24,133 nucleotides of DNA from CAXMNX01 sp964194845 (GCA_964194845.1 CAXMNX010000037.1:1-24133), one strand, 5' to 3'; positions 12,970-20,812 are shown, counted from the stretch's first letter. The notes: generated from the letters alone by a model not told the origin. Made by a program: numbers and translations.

Positions 12970-14972
12970 TCGACAAAACTACGTCGGAAAGTCGGCGGCT
13001 ATGCGTCTATACCGGCGGGCTTCTGATGCGGCATCATATGCGCCGCATCCTGGCCCTAAAAGGCTGGGACGTGGCCACTGGCGTTCCCGGTGCCGACGAT
13101 TGGGTCGGCATCTGGGGGCGGTCACCGACGGCCTGGCGCGGCGAAGCGGTGGCCGGTTGGACGCAAGCGCCGATCCTGACCGTCGAAGACGCTTTCCTGC
13201 GTTCGGTTCATCCCGGCCGCGTGCGGGGCGAGCTTCCGCTAGGGCTTTGCCTGGACAAAAGCGGCGTACATTTTGATGCCAGCGCAACTTCGGATCTAGA
13301 GACCTTGCTGCGCACAAGCGGGCTTGACGATACCCAATTGCTGAACCGCGCCAAGCGCGCGATCGAGCAGCTAAGATACTGGCATTTAAGCAAATACAGC
13401 GCCTTTGACCCAACACTTGAAGTGCCGCCGCCAGGTTATGTCGTGGTGATCGACCAGACGCGCGGTGACGCCGCCTTGCAGGGTGCTGGCCCCTCGGATT
13501 TCGCAGAAATGGTGGTGGCCGCGGCGGATGAACATCCCGCCGCGCAAATCCTGATCAAGACCCATCCCGAAACCAACGCGGGCAAAAGGCCGGGACATTT
13601 CGACGAAGATCTGCCCGTAGACCGCGCGCGTATATTTGACGCTCCGGTCAGCCCGTGGACGCTTTTCGAAGGCGCGGTCGGTGTCTATACACATTCCTCC
13701 ATGCTTGGGTTCGAGGCTATTTTCGCCGACCACAAGCCGCGGGTTTTCGGTCAGCCGTTTTATGCAGGTTGGGGCCTGACAGCCGACGAAACCCCGCATC
13801 CACGCCGACAACGCCCGCTGACCCGCGCCCAGCTTTTTGCCGCCGCGATGATCCTGTACCCGACCTGGTACGATCCGGTGGAAGACCGGCTGTGCGACGT
13901 CGAGGACGTGATCGCGGCGATGGCCGCAAGATCGCGCGCATGGCGCGAAGACCGTCACGGATACGTGGCACTTGGAATGCGCCGCTGGAAGCGCGCATAT
14001 CTCCGCCGCGCCTTCGGGCAGGAAAAGCGCCTGATCTTCGCGTCGTCGCCCGACAGGGCGGCCAAGCGCGCCGAACGCGACAAACGGCGGGTGCTGGCCT
14101 GGGGGCGAACGCCTGCTCCTGAAGGGACAATTCGCGTCGAAGACGGTTTCCTGCGGTCGCGCGGGTTGGGGGCCGCACTTGTGCCACCGCTCTCACTGGT
14201 CGCAGATAGCACCGGGCTTTACTACGACCCATCGATACCCTCCGATCTGGACCGCTTGGTCGCGAATTCCGGAAATTTGCCACTTGCAGAAATCGAACGT
14301 TCTCGGCGGCTAATCCCGCGACTTTTGGCCGGGAATTTGTCCAAATACAATATTGATGGCGATTGCCGTCATATCCCGCCAGATCGGCGACGATTACTTG
14401 TTGTTGGCCAGGTCGAAGATGACGCCTCGGTAGTATTAGGTGCGAAGGATGTCCGCACAAATGCCGATCTGCTGCATTTCGTGCGTCTGGCGAACCCGGA
14501 TGCGCACATTCTTTGGAAGCCGCACCCCGATGTCGAAGCCGGGTTGCGAAAGGGCGTCGTTGATCCCGAACTGATCGCAGAACTAGCCGATTTCAGTCTT
14601 GATGGCGTCAGCGCCGCCGCCGCGCTTGCGAACTGCGACGAGGTCTGGACGATCACCTCAACGCTTGGTTTCGAAGCGCTGTTGCGGGGCGTTCCGGTTG
14701 TTTGCGTTGGCGCGCCGTTTTACGCCGGATGGGGGTTAACGCGTGACATTGCACCGCAACCGGCGCACCGCAGCGGCCCGGCCACACTTGAAGGCCTCGC
14801 CCATGCGTGCCTGATCGGCTACCCGCGTTATTTCGATCCCGGCACCGGTGCGCCGCTTTCGCCGGAACAAGCCGTCACCTCTTTGACCAGGCAAATGTCG
14901 GCACCCATCACCGCATCGCGCCACTCGGGCATCCAGCGGCTTTATCAACTGGTGCGTCGTTCAGGCGGTTGA
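12966..14972 (+). CDS. kpsC: Capsule polysaccharide synthesis protein KpsC (dual Kdo transferase)
   Basis: KpsC extends the poly-Kdo linker of lipid-anchored capsules with two retaining Kdo-transferase modules. The 668-aa protein shows both copies clearly. VEDAFLRS, ILIKTHPETNAGKRPG, SSMLGFEAIFADHKP and FGQPFYAGWGLT (about residue 263) in the first half match VEDGFLRSRG, ILWKPHPDVEAGLRKG, STLGFEALLRGVP and VGAPFYAGWGLT (about residue 583) in the second. LSKYSAFDP and LSKYNIDGD are a further matching pair. It starts with GTG overlapping the OPX stop (GTGA). Its 3' end overlaps the convergent ribD gene by 12 nt, so there is no room for a terminator between them. Confidence 0.93.
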   Translation: MIDKTTSESRRLCVYTGGLLMRHHMRRILALKGWDVATGVPGADDWVGIWGRSPTAWRGEAVAGWTQAPILTVEDAFLRSVHPGRVRGELPLGLCLDKSGVHFDASATSDLETLLRTSGLDDTQLLNRAKRAIEQLRYWHLSKYSAFDPTLEVPPPGYVVVIDQTRGDAALQGAGPSDFAEMVVAAADEHPAAQILIKTHPETNAGKRPGHFDEDLPVDRARIFDAPVSPWTLFEGAVGVYTHSSMLGFEAIFADHKPRVFGQPFYAGWGLTADETPHPRRQRPLTRAQLFAAAMILYPTWYDPVEDRLCDVEDVIAAMAARSRAWREDRHGYVALGMRRWKRAYLRRAFGQEKRLIFASSPDRAAKRAERDKRRVLAWGRTPAPEGTIRVEDGFLRSRGLGAALVPPLSLVADSTGLYYDPSIPSDLDRLVANSGNLPLAEIERSRRLIPRLLAGNLSKYNIDGDCRHIPPDRRRLLVVGQVEDDASVVLGAKDVRTNADLLHFVRLANPDAHILWKPHPDVEAGLRKGVVDPELIAELADFSLDGVSAAAALANCDEVWTITSTLGFEALLRGVPVVCVGAPFYAGWGLTRDIAPQPAHRSGPATLEGLAHACLIGYPRYFDPGTGAPLSPEQAVTSLTRQMSAPITASRHSGIQRLYQLVRRSGG

Positions 14973-16070
14973 TCGGGGTCGGGTCCAGCGCTGCATTACG
15001 TCATCTCCGATGCGACGGGTGTCGGACAATTCAAAGGCTGGTGCGGTGCTCAGATCGGCCAACCCAAGTGGGCCAATCGAAGGTTGGCCTTCCGCGCCGA
15101 TCACCTTTCCCGCTGTAAAAACAATAAGTTCATCCACAAGGTCAGCGCCCAGAAGCGATGCCGCAAGGATACCGCCGCCCTCGCAAAATACCCGCGTCAG
15201 CCCCGCCTGCCCCAGTGCTGTAAGCATCTTAACAGCCGAGATTTGGCCGTTATCGGCCGCAACCGGCAAGACCTTGGCGCCCGCGTCGCGCCACCGATTT
15301 GCCTCGCCGCTTGCGGCGGCATCGTCGCCGCAGACGATCCAGACCGGTGGGTTCGCGGCGGTTTGGAAAAGGCGGCACTCCTCCGACAGCCGGATCTGGC
15401 GCGAGGCAACAATTCGAACCGGCTGTCGATCTGCGCCCAGGCCCCGAACGGTCAGATCGGGATCGTCGGCGCGGGCGGTTCCGGCACCGATCAAAACGGC
15501 GTCGTGGTTCATTCTGAGCGCGTGGACCATGCGGCGCGACGCCGCCCCGGTGATCCAACGGCTTTCGCCCGACGCGGTCGCGATCCGCCCATCAGCGGTC
15601 GATGCCAACTTCAGCGTAAGCGATGGGCGGCCTTGCGTAATTCGTGCAAGGTAGCCGCGTTGAAGATCGGCGGCCTCATCAGCAAGGCAGCCAACTTCGA
15701 CATCGATACCCGCGCCCGTTAGCTTCGCAATACCGCGCCCGGCGACGCGCGGATCGGGATCGTTGATCGCGACGACGACCCGCGCGATACCGGCCCCGAT
15801 CAAAGCATCGGCGCATGGCCCGGACTTGCCAATGTGCGAGCAGGGTTCAAGCGTGACATATGCCGTCGCCCCCCGCGCGGCAGCGCCCGCCTTCGCCAAT
15901 GCTTGCGTTTCCGCATGAGGTCGACCGCCATCGGCTGTCCGCCCGCGCCCGACGACGCGCCCATGATTGACGATGACACAACCGACAGCCGGATTTGGCC
16001 AGACGCGCCCCAGCCCCCGCGCCGCCAAAATTAGCGCGTGGCGCATGTGGCGAACATCGTCCGGGGTCAC
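14961..16070 (-). CDS. ribD: Bifunctional riboflavin biosynthesis deaminase/reductase RibD
   Basis: RibD deaminates the pyrimidine product of GTP cyclohydrolase II and then reduces its ribosyl side chain with NADPH. In the 369-aa protein the N-terminal deaminase domain has the zinc site H52-A-E54, C77 in LEPCSH and C86 in GPC. The reductase domain starts near residue 148 (RPSLTLKLASTADGRIAT) with SRWITGAASR, DAVLIGAGTARADDPDLTVR and VFCEGGGILAASLL. It starts at GTG, overlapping the nrdR stop by 4 nt (GTGA). It is separated from ribE and the rest of the riboflavin genes by the capsule cassette on the opposite strand. Confidence 0.95.
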   Translation of the reverse strand: MTPDDVRHMRHALILAARGLGRVWPNPAVGCVIVNHGRVVGRGRTADGGRPHAETQALAKAGAAARGATAYVTLEPCSHIGKSGPCADALIGAGIARVVVAINDPDPRVAGRGIAKLTGAGIDVEVGCLADEAADLQRGYLARITQGRPSLTLKLASTADGRIATASGESRWITGAASRRMVHALRMNHDAVLIGAGTARADDPDLTVRGLGADRQPVRIVASRQIRLSEECRLFQTAANPPVWIVCGDDAAASGEANRWRDAGAKVLPVAADNGQISAVKMLTALGQAGLTRVFCEGGGILAASLLGADLVDELIVFTAGKVIGAEGQPSIGPLGLADLSTAPAFELSDTRRIGDDVMQRWTRPRSTA

Positions 16071-16531
16071 TCGTCCTTCTGCGGCGGTCGCAGTTCGCTG
16101 ACGAATTTATCGAAGTCGTCGGCTGCCTGGAAGTTCTTGTAAACACTGGCAAATCTGACGTAGGCCACGGTATCAATCCGGGCCAGCGTTTCCATGACAA
16201 TCTCGCCTATGGTGGTGGATGGGACGTCGGTTTCGCCCAACGACTCAAGCCGCCGGACGATCCCCGAAATCATCTGATCCATTCTGTCAGGTTCGATCGG
16301 GCGCTTCTGCAACGCGATACGGATCGAGCGTTCCAACTTGTCGCGGTCGAATTCTTCGCGCCGTCCATTTGATTTGATGACCACAAGATCACGCAACTGG
16401 ACGCGTTCATAGGTCGTAAATCTTCCGCCACAAGCCGCACAGAACCGCCGCCGCCGGATCGCAACGTGATCCTCCGCCGGGCGCGAGTCTTTCACCTGGG
16501 TGTCGATATTTCCGCAAAACGGGCAGCGCAT
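16067..16531 (-). CDS. nrdR: Transcriptional repressor NrdR
   Basis: NrdR represses ribonucleotide reductase genes and senses ATP/dATP. The 154-aa protein has the N-terminal zinc ribbon with Cys3, Cys6, Cys31 and Cys34 (MRCPFCG ... FCAACGGRFTTYERVQ), then an ATP-cone domain (VVIKSNGRREEFDRDKLERS through about residue 140, including VRFASVYKNFQAADDF). The length is typical. It overlaps ribD, and nrdR-ribD coupling is widespread in proteobacteria. A TATAGT (16583-16588, minus strand) about 50 nt upstream could be its -10 box. Confidence 0.96.
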   Translation of the reverse strand: MRCPFCGNIDTQVKDSRPAEDHVAIRRRRFCAACGGRFTTYERVQLRDLVVIKSNGRREEFDRDKLERSIRIALQKRPIEPDRMDQMISGIVRRLESLGETDVPSTTIGEIVMETLARIDTVAYVRFASVYKNFQAADDFDKFVSELRPPQKDE

Positions 16532-16803
16532 CCGCCACTTCTCCCTGCCTGTCTGGAGGCTAGACCCTCCTTAACCACACGGACTATAGGGGACCATCCG
16601 CATTTTGGGTAGGGTCGAAATGCCACCACCAGATAGGCTTCGCGTGGCGTTGCGCTGATGCACCTTTATTCGTGCCCGGGTCGCTCAGATAGACCAGAGC
16701 GGCGCCCGTACTGTGAAAGTGAAGTCTGCATCGATACTTTCCCTTTTGAATACAACAATCCAGCGCCAGAATGGCCGCACAATAAATTTAACGGGAGCGA
16801 CCA
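16532..16803. other. Divergent intergenic region, nrdR / dodecin
   Basis: These 272 bases hold no gene I can support. They must contain the promoters for nrdR-ribD (leftward) and dodecin (rightward). GACCCT (16563-16568) and AGGGTC (16611-16616) form a widely spaced inverted repeat. I found no clear NrdR box. Confidence 0.4.
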
Positions 16804-17010
16804 ATGTCTATTGCACGTGTGACCGAAATTTCAGCCACTTCGAAAAAAGGATTTGATGACGCAGTCGAGGAGGGCATCAAGCGCGTTTCTAAATCACTGC
16901 GAAATATTAAATCCGCCTGGATTAAGGAACAATCCGTAGACGTCGGCAAGGACGGCGACATCCAGTCTTACCAGGTCAACATGATGGTCACTTTTGTCCT
17001 CGAGGACTGA
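16804..17010 (+). CDS. Dodecin (flavin-binding storage protein)
   Basis: Dodecins assemble as hollow dodecamers that bind riboflavin, FMN or FAD and buffer free flavin. The 68-aa product has the family layout: strand RVTEISATS, helix GFDDAVEEGIKRVSKSLRNI, then SAWIKEQSVDV with the flavin-stacking Trp (W39 here), and the last strand YQVNMMVTFVLED. The ATG has GGGAG 6 nt upstream. It is a single gene, divergent from nrdR-ribD and convergent with the YjbQ gene 9 nt away. Its place beside riboflavin genes fits its role. Confidence 0.93.
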   Translation: MSIARVTEISATSKKGFDDAVEEGIKRVSKSLRNIKSAWIKEQSVDVGKDGDIQSYQVNMMVTFVLED

Positions 17011-17019
17011 TTATCGCGG

Positions 17020-17433
17020 CTAAATCGCGGCAACGGTCGAACAGATGACCTGCCTGCGGTGCGGGCGCGCCCGATGTTCGAAAAGGTAAATTCCCTGCCA
17101 GTTTCCGAGCGCTAAACGCCCCGAAATGACAGGAATGTTCAAGCTGACCGGCAGCATCGCCGCCTTGATGTGGGCTGGCATGTCGTCGGGGCCTTCAGCG
17201 GTGTGGGTGAGGTACGCCATCGAGGGTTCGTCGGCGGGCGGCACAAGCCGTTGAAAAAACTCCAAAAGATCGGTCTGAACGTCAGGGTCGGCGTTTTCCT
17301 GAATAAGCAGCGAACAGGACGTATGTTGGACGAAAATCGTCATGACTCCGTTTCCCATCGCAAGATCCTGAACTTGCACGGTAAATTCGTATAGGCCGGG
17401 GCCGTTTGTCTGAATTTCAATCACATGGGTCAT
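17020..17433 (-). CDS. YjbQ / UPF0047 family protein
   Basis: The 137-aa protein has the hallmark blocks of this family: VQHTSCSLLIQENADPDV, HTAEGPDDMPAHIKAAML and LGNWQGIYLFEHRARPHRRQV. E. coli YjbQ has weak thiamine-phosphate synthase activity, so databases often call it a secondary thiamine-phosphate synthase; the physiological role is unsettled. It is cytoplasmic with no signal peptide. Its ATG overlaps the stop of the upstream dihydrofolate-reductase-like gene by 4 nt (ATGA), so the two are coupled. Confidence 0.9.
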   Translation of the reverse strand: MTHVIEIQTNGPGLYEFTVQVQDLAMGNGVMTIFVQHTSCSLLIQENADPDVQTDLLEFFQRLVPPADEPSMAYLTHTAEGPDDMPAHIKAAMLPVSLNIPVISGRLALGNWQGIYLFEHRARPHRRQVICSTVAAI

Positions 17434-17969
17434 TCCGGCACCATTTCCAGATACCGTGTGCCGATGGCGTTCAGGGCCGCGTCACTGACGATCCTGAAGC
17501 CGCGCGTGGTGAATGTTTTGATCGGGTCGGTGCCGGTTTGATCGCTGAAGATCGGCAGCCCCGAGCCGAAAGTCACCGGCTCGATAGTCAGGTTGACCTT
17601 ATGGATCGCGCTGTGTGCCAGAAACCAGTCGTGAACCCGTGTGCCGCCAAGGATCAGACCGTTGTTCAATGGATGGATGTGGGCGACTTGGGCCGCGAGA
17701 TCGTTGGCGGTCAGGCCCGCCGGATCGATCCAAAGCTGCGCGGGCCTTTGCCAGCCGCTTGTTTTTGAAGAAAAAACTATTCGCCGCCGGTAAGGCTTAT
17801 CCGCCGCTTCATGCGTGTTCCGCCCCATGATCGCCCAATCGGCGGCCTCAACATCGCGAAAGAAAAGCGCCTGTTCTTCGTTCGATGCCCATGCCTGCGG
17901 CGGCTCGTCGGCGGTGCGCGCGATAAAGCCATCAGCGCTGGTGGCGACGGTGAGAGTGAAATGCGTCAT
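17430..17969 (-). CDS. Dihydrofolate reductase-like (RibD C-terminal domain) protein
   Basis: This 179-aa protein has the DHFR/RibD-C fold signatures: the opening FTLTVATSADGFIAR, DWAIMGRNTHEA, RRIVFSSKTSG, GLILGGTRVHDWFL and VNLTIEPVTFGSGLPIF. These match NADPH-dependent reductases of the RibD C-terminal family, which include riboflavin-pathway reductases as well as uncharacterised enzymes. It lacks a deaminase domain. The ATG at 17969 (MTHFTLTV) is preferred over an upstream TTG because the fold begins there. The substrate is unknown; coupling to YjbQ and closeness to ribD and dodecin hint at, but do not prove, cofactor metabolism. Confidence 0.82.
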   Translation of the reverse strand: MTHFTLTVATSADGFIARTADEPPQAWASNEEQALFFRDVEAADWAIMGRNTHEAADKPYRRRIVFSSKTSGWQRPAQLWIDPAGLTANDLAAQVAHIHPLNNGLILGGTRVHDWFLAHSAIHKVNLTIEPVTFGSGLPIFSDQTGTDPIKTFTTRGFRIVSDAALNAIGTRYLEMVPE

Positions 17970-17992
17970 GGGTGTTCTGGTAGCCAACGAAT

Positions 17993-18016
17993 GGTGGGTT
18001 GAAAACCCACCCTACG
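17993..18016. repeat. Intergenic hairpin repeat, copy 1
   Basis: A perfect 8-bp stem (GGTGGGTT, loop GAA, AACCCACC) is followed by CTACG. The ending CCCACCCTACG is shared exactly with the copy at 18209-18230. Sequences of the GTAGGGTGGGTT/AACCCACC type are widespread intergenic repeats in proteobacteria (recalled, not searched). Confidence 0.6.
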
Positions 18017-18138
18017 GTTTCGCGCGACAAAGGGCATCGCCCGACCCTGGGTGGGCGCATGTTGCGCCGTTTCATCGTGAGCGCTTTATGGTGCCAAATA
18101 CATCATCCGGTCGTGCGGTTTGCAACATTGCAAATGCG

Positions 18139-18155
18139 CCCTCCCGCCGGGAGGG
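18139..18155. repeat. GC-rich palindromic hairpin
   Basis: CCCTCCC, loop GCC, GGGAGGG forms a perfect 7-bp stem in the spacer between the two copies of the CCCACCCTACG repeat. It is followed by TCGGGCGCTGCCCGGGC, itself self-complementary. It looks like an interspersed palindromic repeat; no T-run follows on either strand. Confidence 0.5.
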
Positions 18156-18208
18156 TCGGGCGCTGCCCGGGCTGAGCGCGGGGGCGGTGGTTTTCGTTGC
18201 GTGGCTTA

Positions 18209-18230
18209 GTGGGCTAGCACCCACCCTACG
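18209..18230. repeat. Intergenic hairpin repeat, copy 2
   Basis: A 5-bp stem (GTGGG / CCCAC) flanks a loop containing GCTAGC, again ending CCCACCCTACG as in the copy at 17993-18016. It lies 5 nt from the stop of the 171-aa gene and could act in 3'-end formation of the dnaG-rpoD transcript. Confidence 0.55.
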
Positions 18231-18235
18231 CTTGC

Positions 18236-18751
18236 CTAGTCCCAGCGCAATTTCCGATATTTCGGATCGTCAATCTTCTCATCAAGTTTTCGGGTATCAC
18301 TGCTATACTCAGATCGGAGCTTTTGCGCCTCCGATTGAACATATTGAACAGATCGATAAATTGCGAGATTCCAGTTTGCGGGCGTGGCTCGAATTTTTGC
18401 CTTTTTGCCTTTTCTCCGGGGCATGAAACCAAGTTGATGGAAACTGAGCTGCATGTAACAGGCCCCGAACGCACTGAAAAGATTTGAGATGCCCACCGCG
18501 TCTTTTATGCTTTCGCGGCCGTGCTCCAAAATTTCGCACGCCGTTTCTCTCCAAGCTTCGTCGGCGATTTGGACGCTAGCAGAAATCGCGACGTCTGTAG
18601 ATCGAAGAGCCTTGAGCAAGGATTTCCGCCAGTCCGTAACCGAACGGGTGTCTTTCAACCGATACCATTCCTCAGAGCCAAGCACATTCTCCAAAGCAAA
18701 TTTCAGTGGGATTGCGTCGTCGTAAGTTGTGATTTCGTCCACGTTTGCCAC
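18236..18751 (-). CDS. Unknown 171-aa protein downstream of rpoD
   Basis: I do not recognise this protein. It is soluble, rich in charged and aromatic residues (EEWYRL, TDWRKSLLKAL, DEAWRETACEILEHG, ending DDPKYRKLRWD), probably mostly helical, with a basic patch PRRKGKKAKIR near residue 113. No signal peptide or membrane helix is seen. It starts at GTG with AGGAT about 6 nt upstream, only 9 nt after the rpoD stop on the same strand, so it is probably read from the rpoD transcript. Its text looks less GC-biased than the neighbouring core genes, and it is followed by a cluster of intergenic repeats; both suggest a later insertion behind rpoD. Confidence 0.7.
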   Translation of the reverse strand: MANVDEITTYDDAIPLKFALENVLGSEEWYRLKDTRSVTDWRKSLLKALRSTDVAISASVQIADEAWRETACEILEHGRESIKDAVGISNLFSAFGACYMQLSFHQLGFMPRRKGKKAKIRATPANWNLAIYRSVQYVQSEAQKLRSEYSSDTRKLDEKIDDPKYRKLRWD

Positions 18752-18760
18752 GCTTCAATC

Positions 18761-20746
18761 CTACTGATCCAAGAAACTCCTGAGCTTCCTGCTCCTCGAC
18801 GGATGCTTCAGCTTTCTCAACGCCTTCGCCTCAATCTGCCGGATCCTCTCGCGCGTCACGCTGAACTGCTGACCAACCTCTTCCAACGTATGATCGGTGT
18901 TCATCCCGATGCCGAACCGCATCCGCAAAACCCGCTCCTCGCGCGGCGTCAAAGATGCCAGCACCCGTGTCGTCGTTTCCTTCAGGTTCTCCTGAATAGC
19001 TGAGTCGAGCGGCAGAACCGCGTTCTTGTCTTCGATGAAATCGCCAAGCTGGCTGTCTTCCTCGTCGCCAATCGGCGTTTCCAGCGAAATCGGTTCCTTG
19101 GCGATTTTCATCACCTTGCGAACCTTTTCCAGCGGCATTTGCAGCTTTTCGGCCAGTTCTTCCGGCGTCGGTTCGCGGCCGATCTCGTGCAGCATCTGGC
19201 GGCCGGTGCGCACCAGCTTGTTGATCGTCTCGATCATATGCACCGGGATGCGGATCGTGCGGGCCTGATCGGCGATGGACCGCGTGATCGCCTGACGGAT
19301 CCACCAGGTGGCATAGGTCGAGAATTTATAGCCGCGGCGGTATTCGAACTTGTCCACCGCCTTCATCAAGCCGATGTTGCCTTCCTGAATAAGATCAAGG
19401 AATTGCAGGCCGCGATTGGTGTATTTCTTGGCGATGGAAATCACCAGACGCAGGTTCGCCTCGACCATTTCCTTCTTGGCCTGACGGGCTTCTTTTTCGC
19501 CTTTCTGCACCTGCTGCACGATGCGGCGAAACTCGGGGATGTCGACGCCGACATACTGGCCCACTTGCGCCATCTCGCCGCGCAGCTCCTCGATCTTCGG
19601 GATCGAGCGTTCGATCAGATTTTTCCAGCCGCGCCCGGCCTTTTCGCCCATCCGCTCAAGCCAGTTCGGGTCAAGCTCGTAACCGCGATATTCTTCGATG
19701 AATTCGCGCCGGTTGATGCGGGCCTGATCAGCCAGTTTGACCATGTTCGAATCGATCGACATGATCCGGCGGTTGATGCCGTAAAGCTGGTCGATCAGCG
19801 CTTCGATCCGGTTATTGTGCAAGTGAAGCTCGTTCACCAGTTCGACAATTTCGGACCGCAGCTTCTGGTATTTCTTTTCTTCCTTGGCGCTGAAACTGTC
19901 GTCTTCATTCAGCGTCGCCGACATCCGCTGGTCCTGGATATCGGACAATTTCGTGTAGTCGCGCGCAATCAGATCAAGCGTTTCCAGAACACGCGGCTTC
20001 AGTGCGGCTTCCATAGCGGCCAGCGACATGCTGACGGCATCGTCTTCATCTTCATCGTCATCTTCGACAATCGGGTTGCCGTCGGCATCAAGTTCAGGCT
20101 CGTCCGGTTTTTTCTCGGGCGCTTCAGCTTCGACAGCCACGTTTTCGACGACCGGTGCGTCGTCATCGCCTTCTTCGCCCATCGAGCGTCCGAAGGTTGT
20201 TTCCAGATCAATGACGTCGCGCAGCAGGATATCTTCGCTCAGCAGTTCGTCGCGCCAGATCGTGATGGCCTGAAACGTCAGCGGGCTTTCGCAAAGACCC
20301 GCGATCATGGTGTTGCGGCCAGCCTCGATCCGCTTGGCGATCGCAATCTCGCCCTCGCGGGAAAGAAGTTCGACCGAACCCATTTCGCGCAGATACATCC
20401 GCACCGGATCGTCGGTGCGGTCGAGCTTTTCGGTCTCGGTGGTTGAGACGGCAACCTCGCGCGAGGTTGATGCCTCGACCACTTCGGTCGATGCCTCGCT
20501 GTCGTCTTCGGCTTCTTCGTCTTCGATGATGTTGATGCCCATTTCCGAAAGCATCGACATTACGTCTTCGATCTGCTCCGAGGCCGCCTGATCCGGCGGC
20601 AGAACGCGGTTCAACTGATCGTAGGTGATATAGCCCTTTTCACGCGCATCGGCGATCATCTTCTTGACCGCGGCCTGGCTCATATCAAGGACGCCTTCGC
20701 CCTCCTGATCGTCCGATTTACGGTCGTCGGTATCCTTGGCAGCCAT
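18761..20746 (-). CDS. rpoD: RNA polymerase primary sigma factor RpoD (sigma-70)
   Basis: This is the housekeeping sigma factor for promoter recognition. The 661-aa protein has region 1.1 near the N-terminus (VKKMIADAREKGYITYDQLN) and region 1.2 (DDPVRMYLREMGSVELLSREGE). A long non-conserved region with an acidic run (VEDDDEDEDDAVS) is usual in alphaproteobacteria. Region 2 contains ANLRLVISIAKKYTNRGLQF, DLIQEGNIGLMKAVDKFEYR and the -10-binding YATWWIRQAITRSIADQART; region 4 holds the helix-turn-helix EEVGQQFSVTRERIRQIEAK for the -35 element. I chose the ATG at 20746 (MAAKDTDD), with GGGAGAG 5 nt before it, over an in-frame ATG seven codons upstream. dnaG lies 110 nt upstream on the same strand. 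Confidence 0.97.
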   Translation of the reverse strand: MAAKDTDDRKSDDQEGEGVLDMSQAAVKKMIADAREKGYITYDQLNRVLPPDQAASEQIEDVMSMLSEMGINIIEDEEAEDDSEASTEVVEASTSREVAVSTTETEKLDRTDDPVRMYLREMGSVELLSREGEIAIAKRIEAGRNTMIAGLCESPLTFQAITIWRDELLSEDILLRDVIDLETTFGRSMGEEGDDDAPVVENVAVEAEAPEKKPDEPELDADGNPIVEDDDEDEDDAVSMSLAAMEAALKPRVLETLDLIARDYTKLSDIQDQRMSATLNEDDSFSAKEEKKYQKLRSEIVELVNELHLHNNRIEALIDQLYGINRRIMSIDSNMVKLADQARINRREFIEEYRGYELDPNWLERMGEKAGRGWKNLIERSIPKIEELRGEMAQVGQYVGVDIPEFRRIVQQVQKGEKEARQAKKEMVEANLRLVISIAKKYTNRGLQFLDLIQEGNIGLMKAVDKFEYRRGYKFSTYATWWIRQAITRSIADQARTIRIPVHMIETINKLVRTGRQMLHEIGREPTPEELAEKLQMPLEKVRKVMKIAKEPISLETPIGDEEDSQLGDFIEDKNAVLPLDSAIQENLKETTTRVLASLTPREERVLRMRFGIGMNTDHTLEEVGQQFSVTRERIRQIEAKALRKLKHPSRSRKLRSFLDQ

Positions 20747-20769
20747 CCGGCTCTCCCAAAATTTCAAGT

Positions 20770-20812
20770 GATTCGGGCGTTGGGCGAATCATCTCGCGCG
20801 AATCACAGAATC
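20770..20812. promoter_or_regulatory. Cluster of four GANTC (CcrM) sites upstream of rpoD
   Basis: GATTC at 20770-20774 and GAATC at 20786-20790, 20800-20804 and 20808-20812 fall within 43 bp of the dnaG-rpoD gap, 24-66 nt before the rpoD start. The first is part of GTGATTCG, an inverted copy of CGAATCAC at 20799-20806. GANTC is the target of the CcrM methyltransferase of alphaproteobacteria, so this could be a methylation-sensitive promoter or operator of rpoD. Confidence 0.5.

Noticed and set aside
17988..18235. CRISPR array or tandem repeat in the spacer before the 171-aa gene
   Set aside because: There are only two related hairpins of unequal stem length, about 215 bp apart, with no regular spacers.
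19139..20446. 435-codon plus-strand frame opposite rpoD
   Set aside because: It is fully antisense to rpoD, whose motifs are unmistakable. The Phe/His/Asp-rich translation is the mirror of a GC-rich, acidic coding strand.
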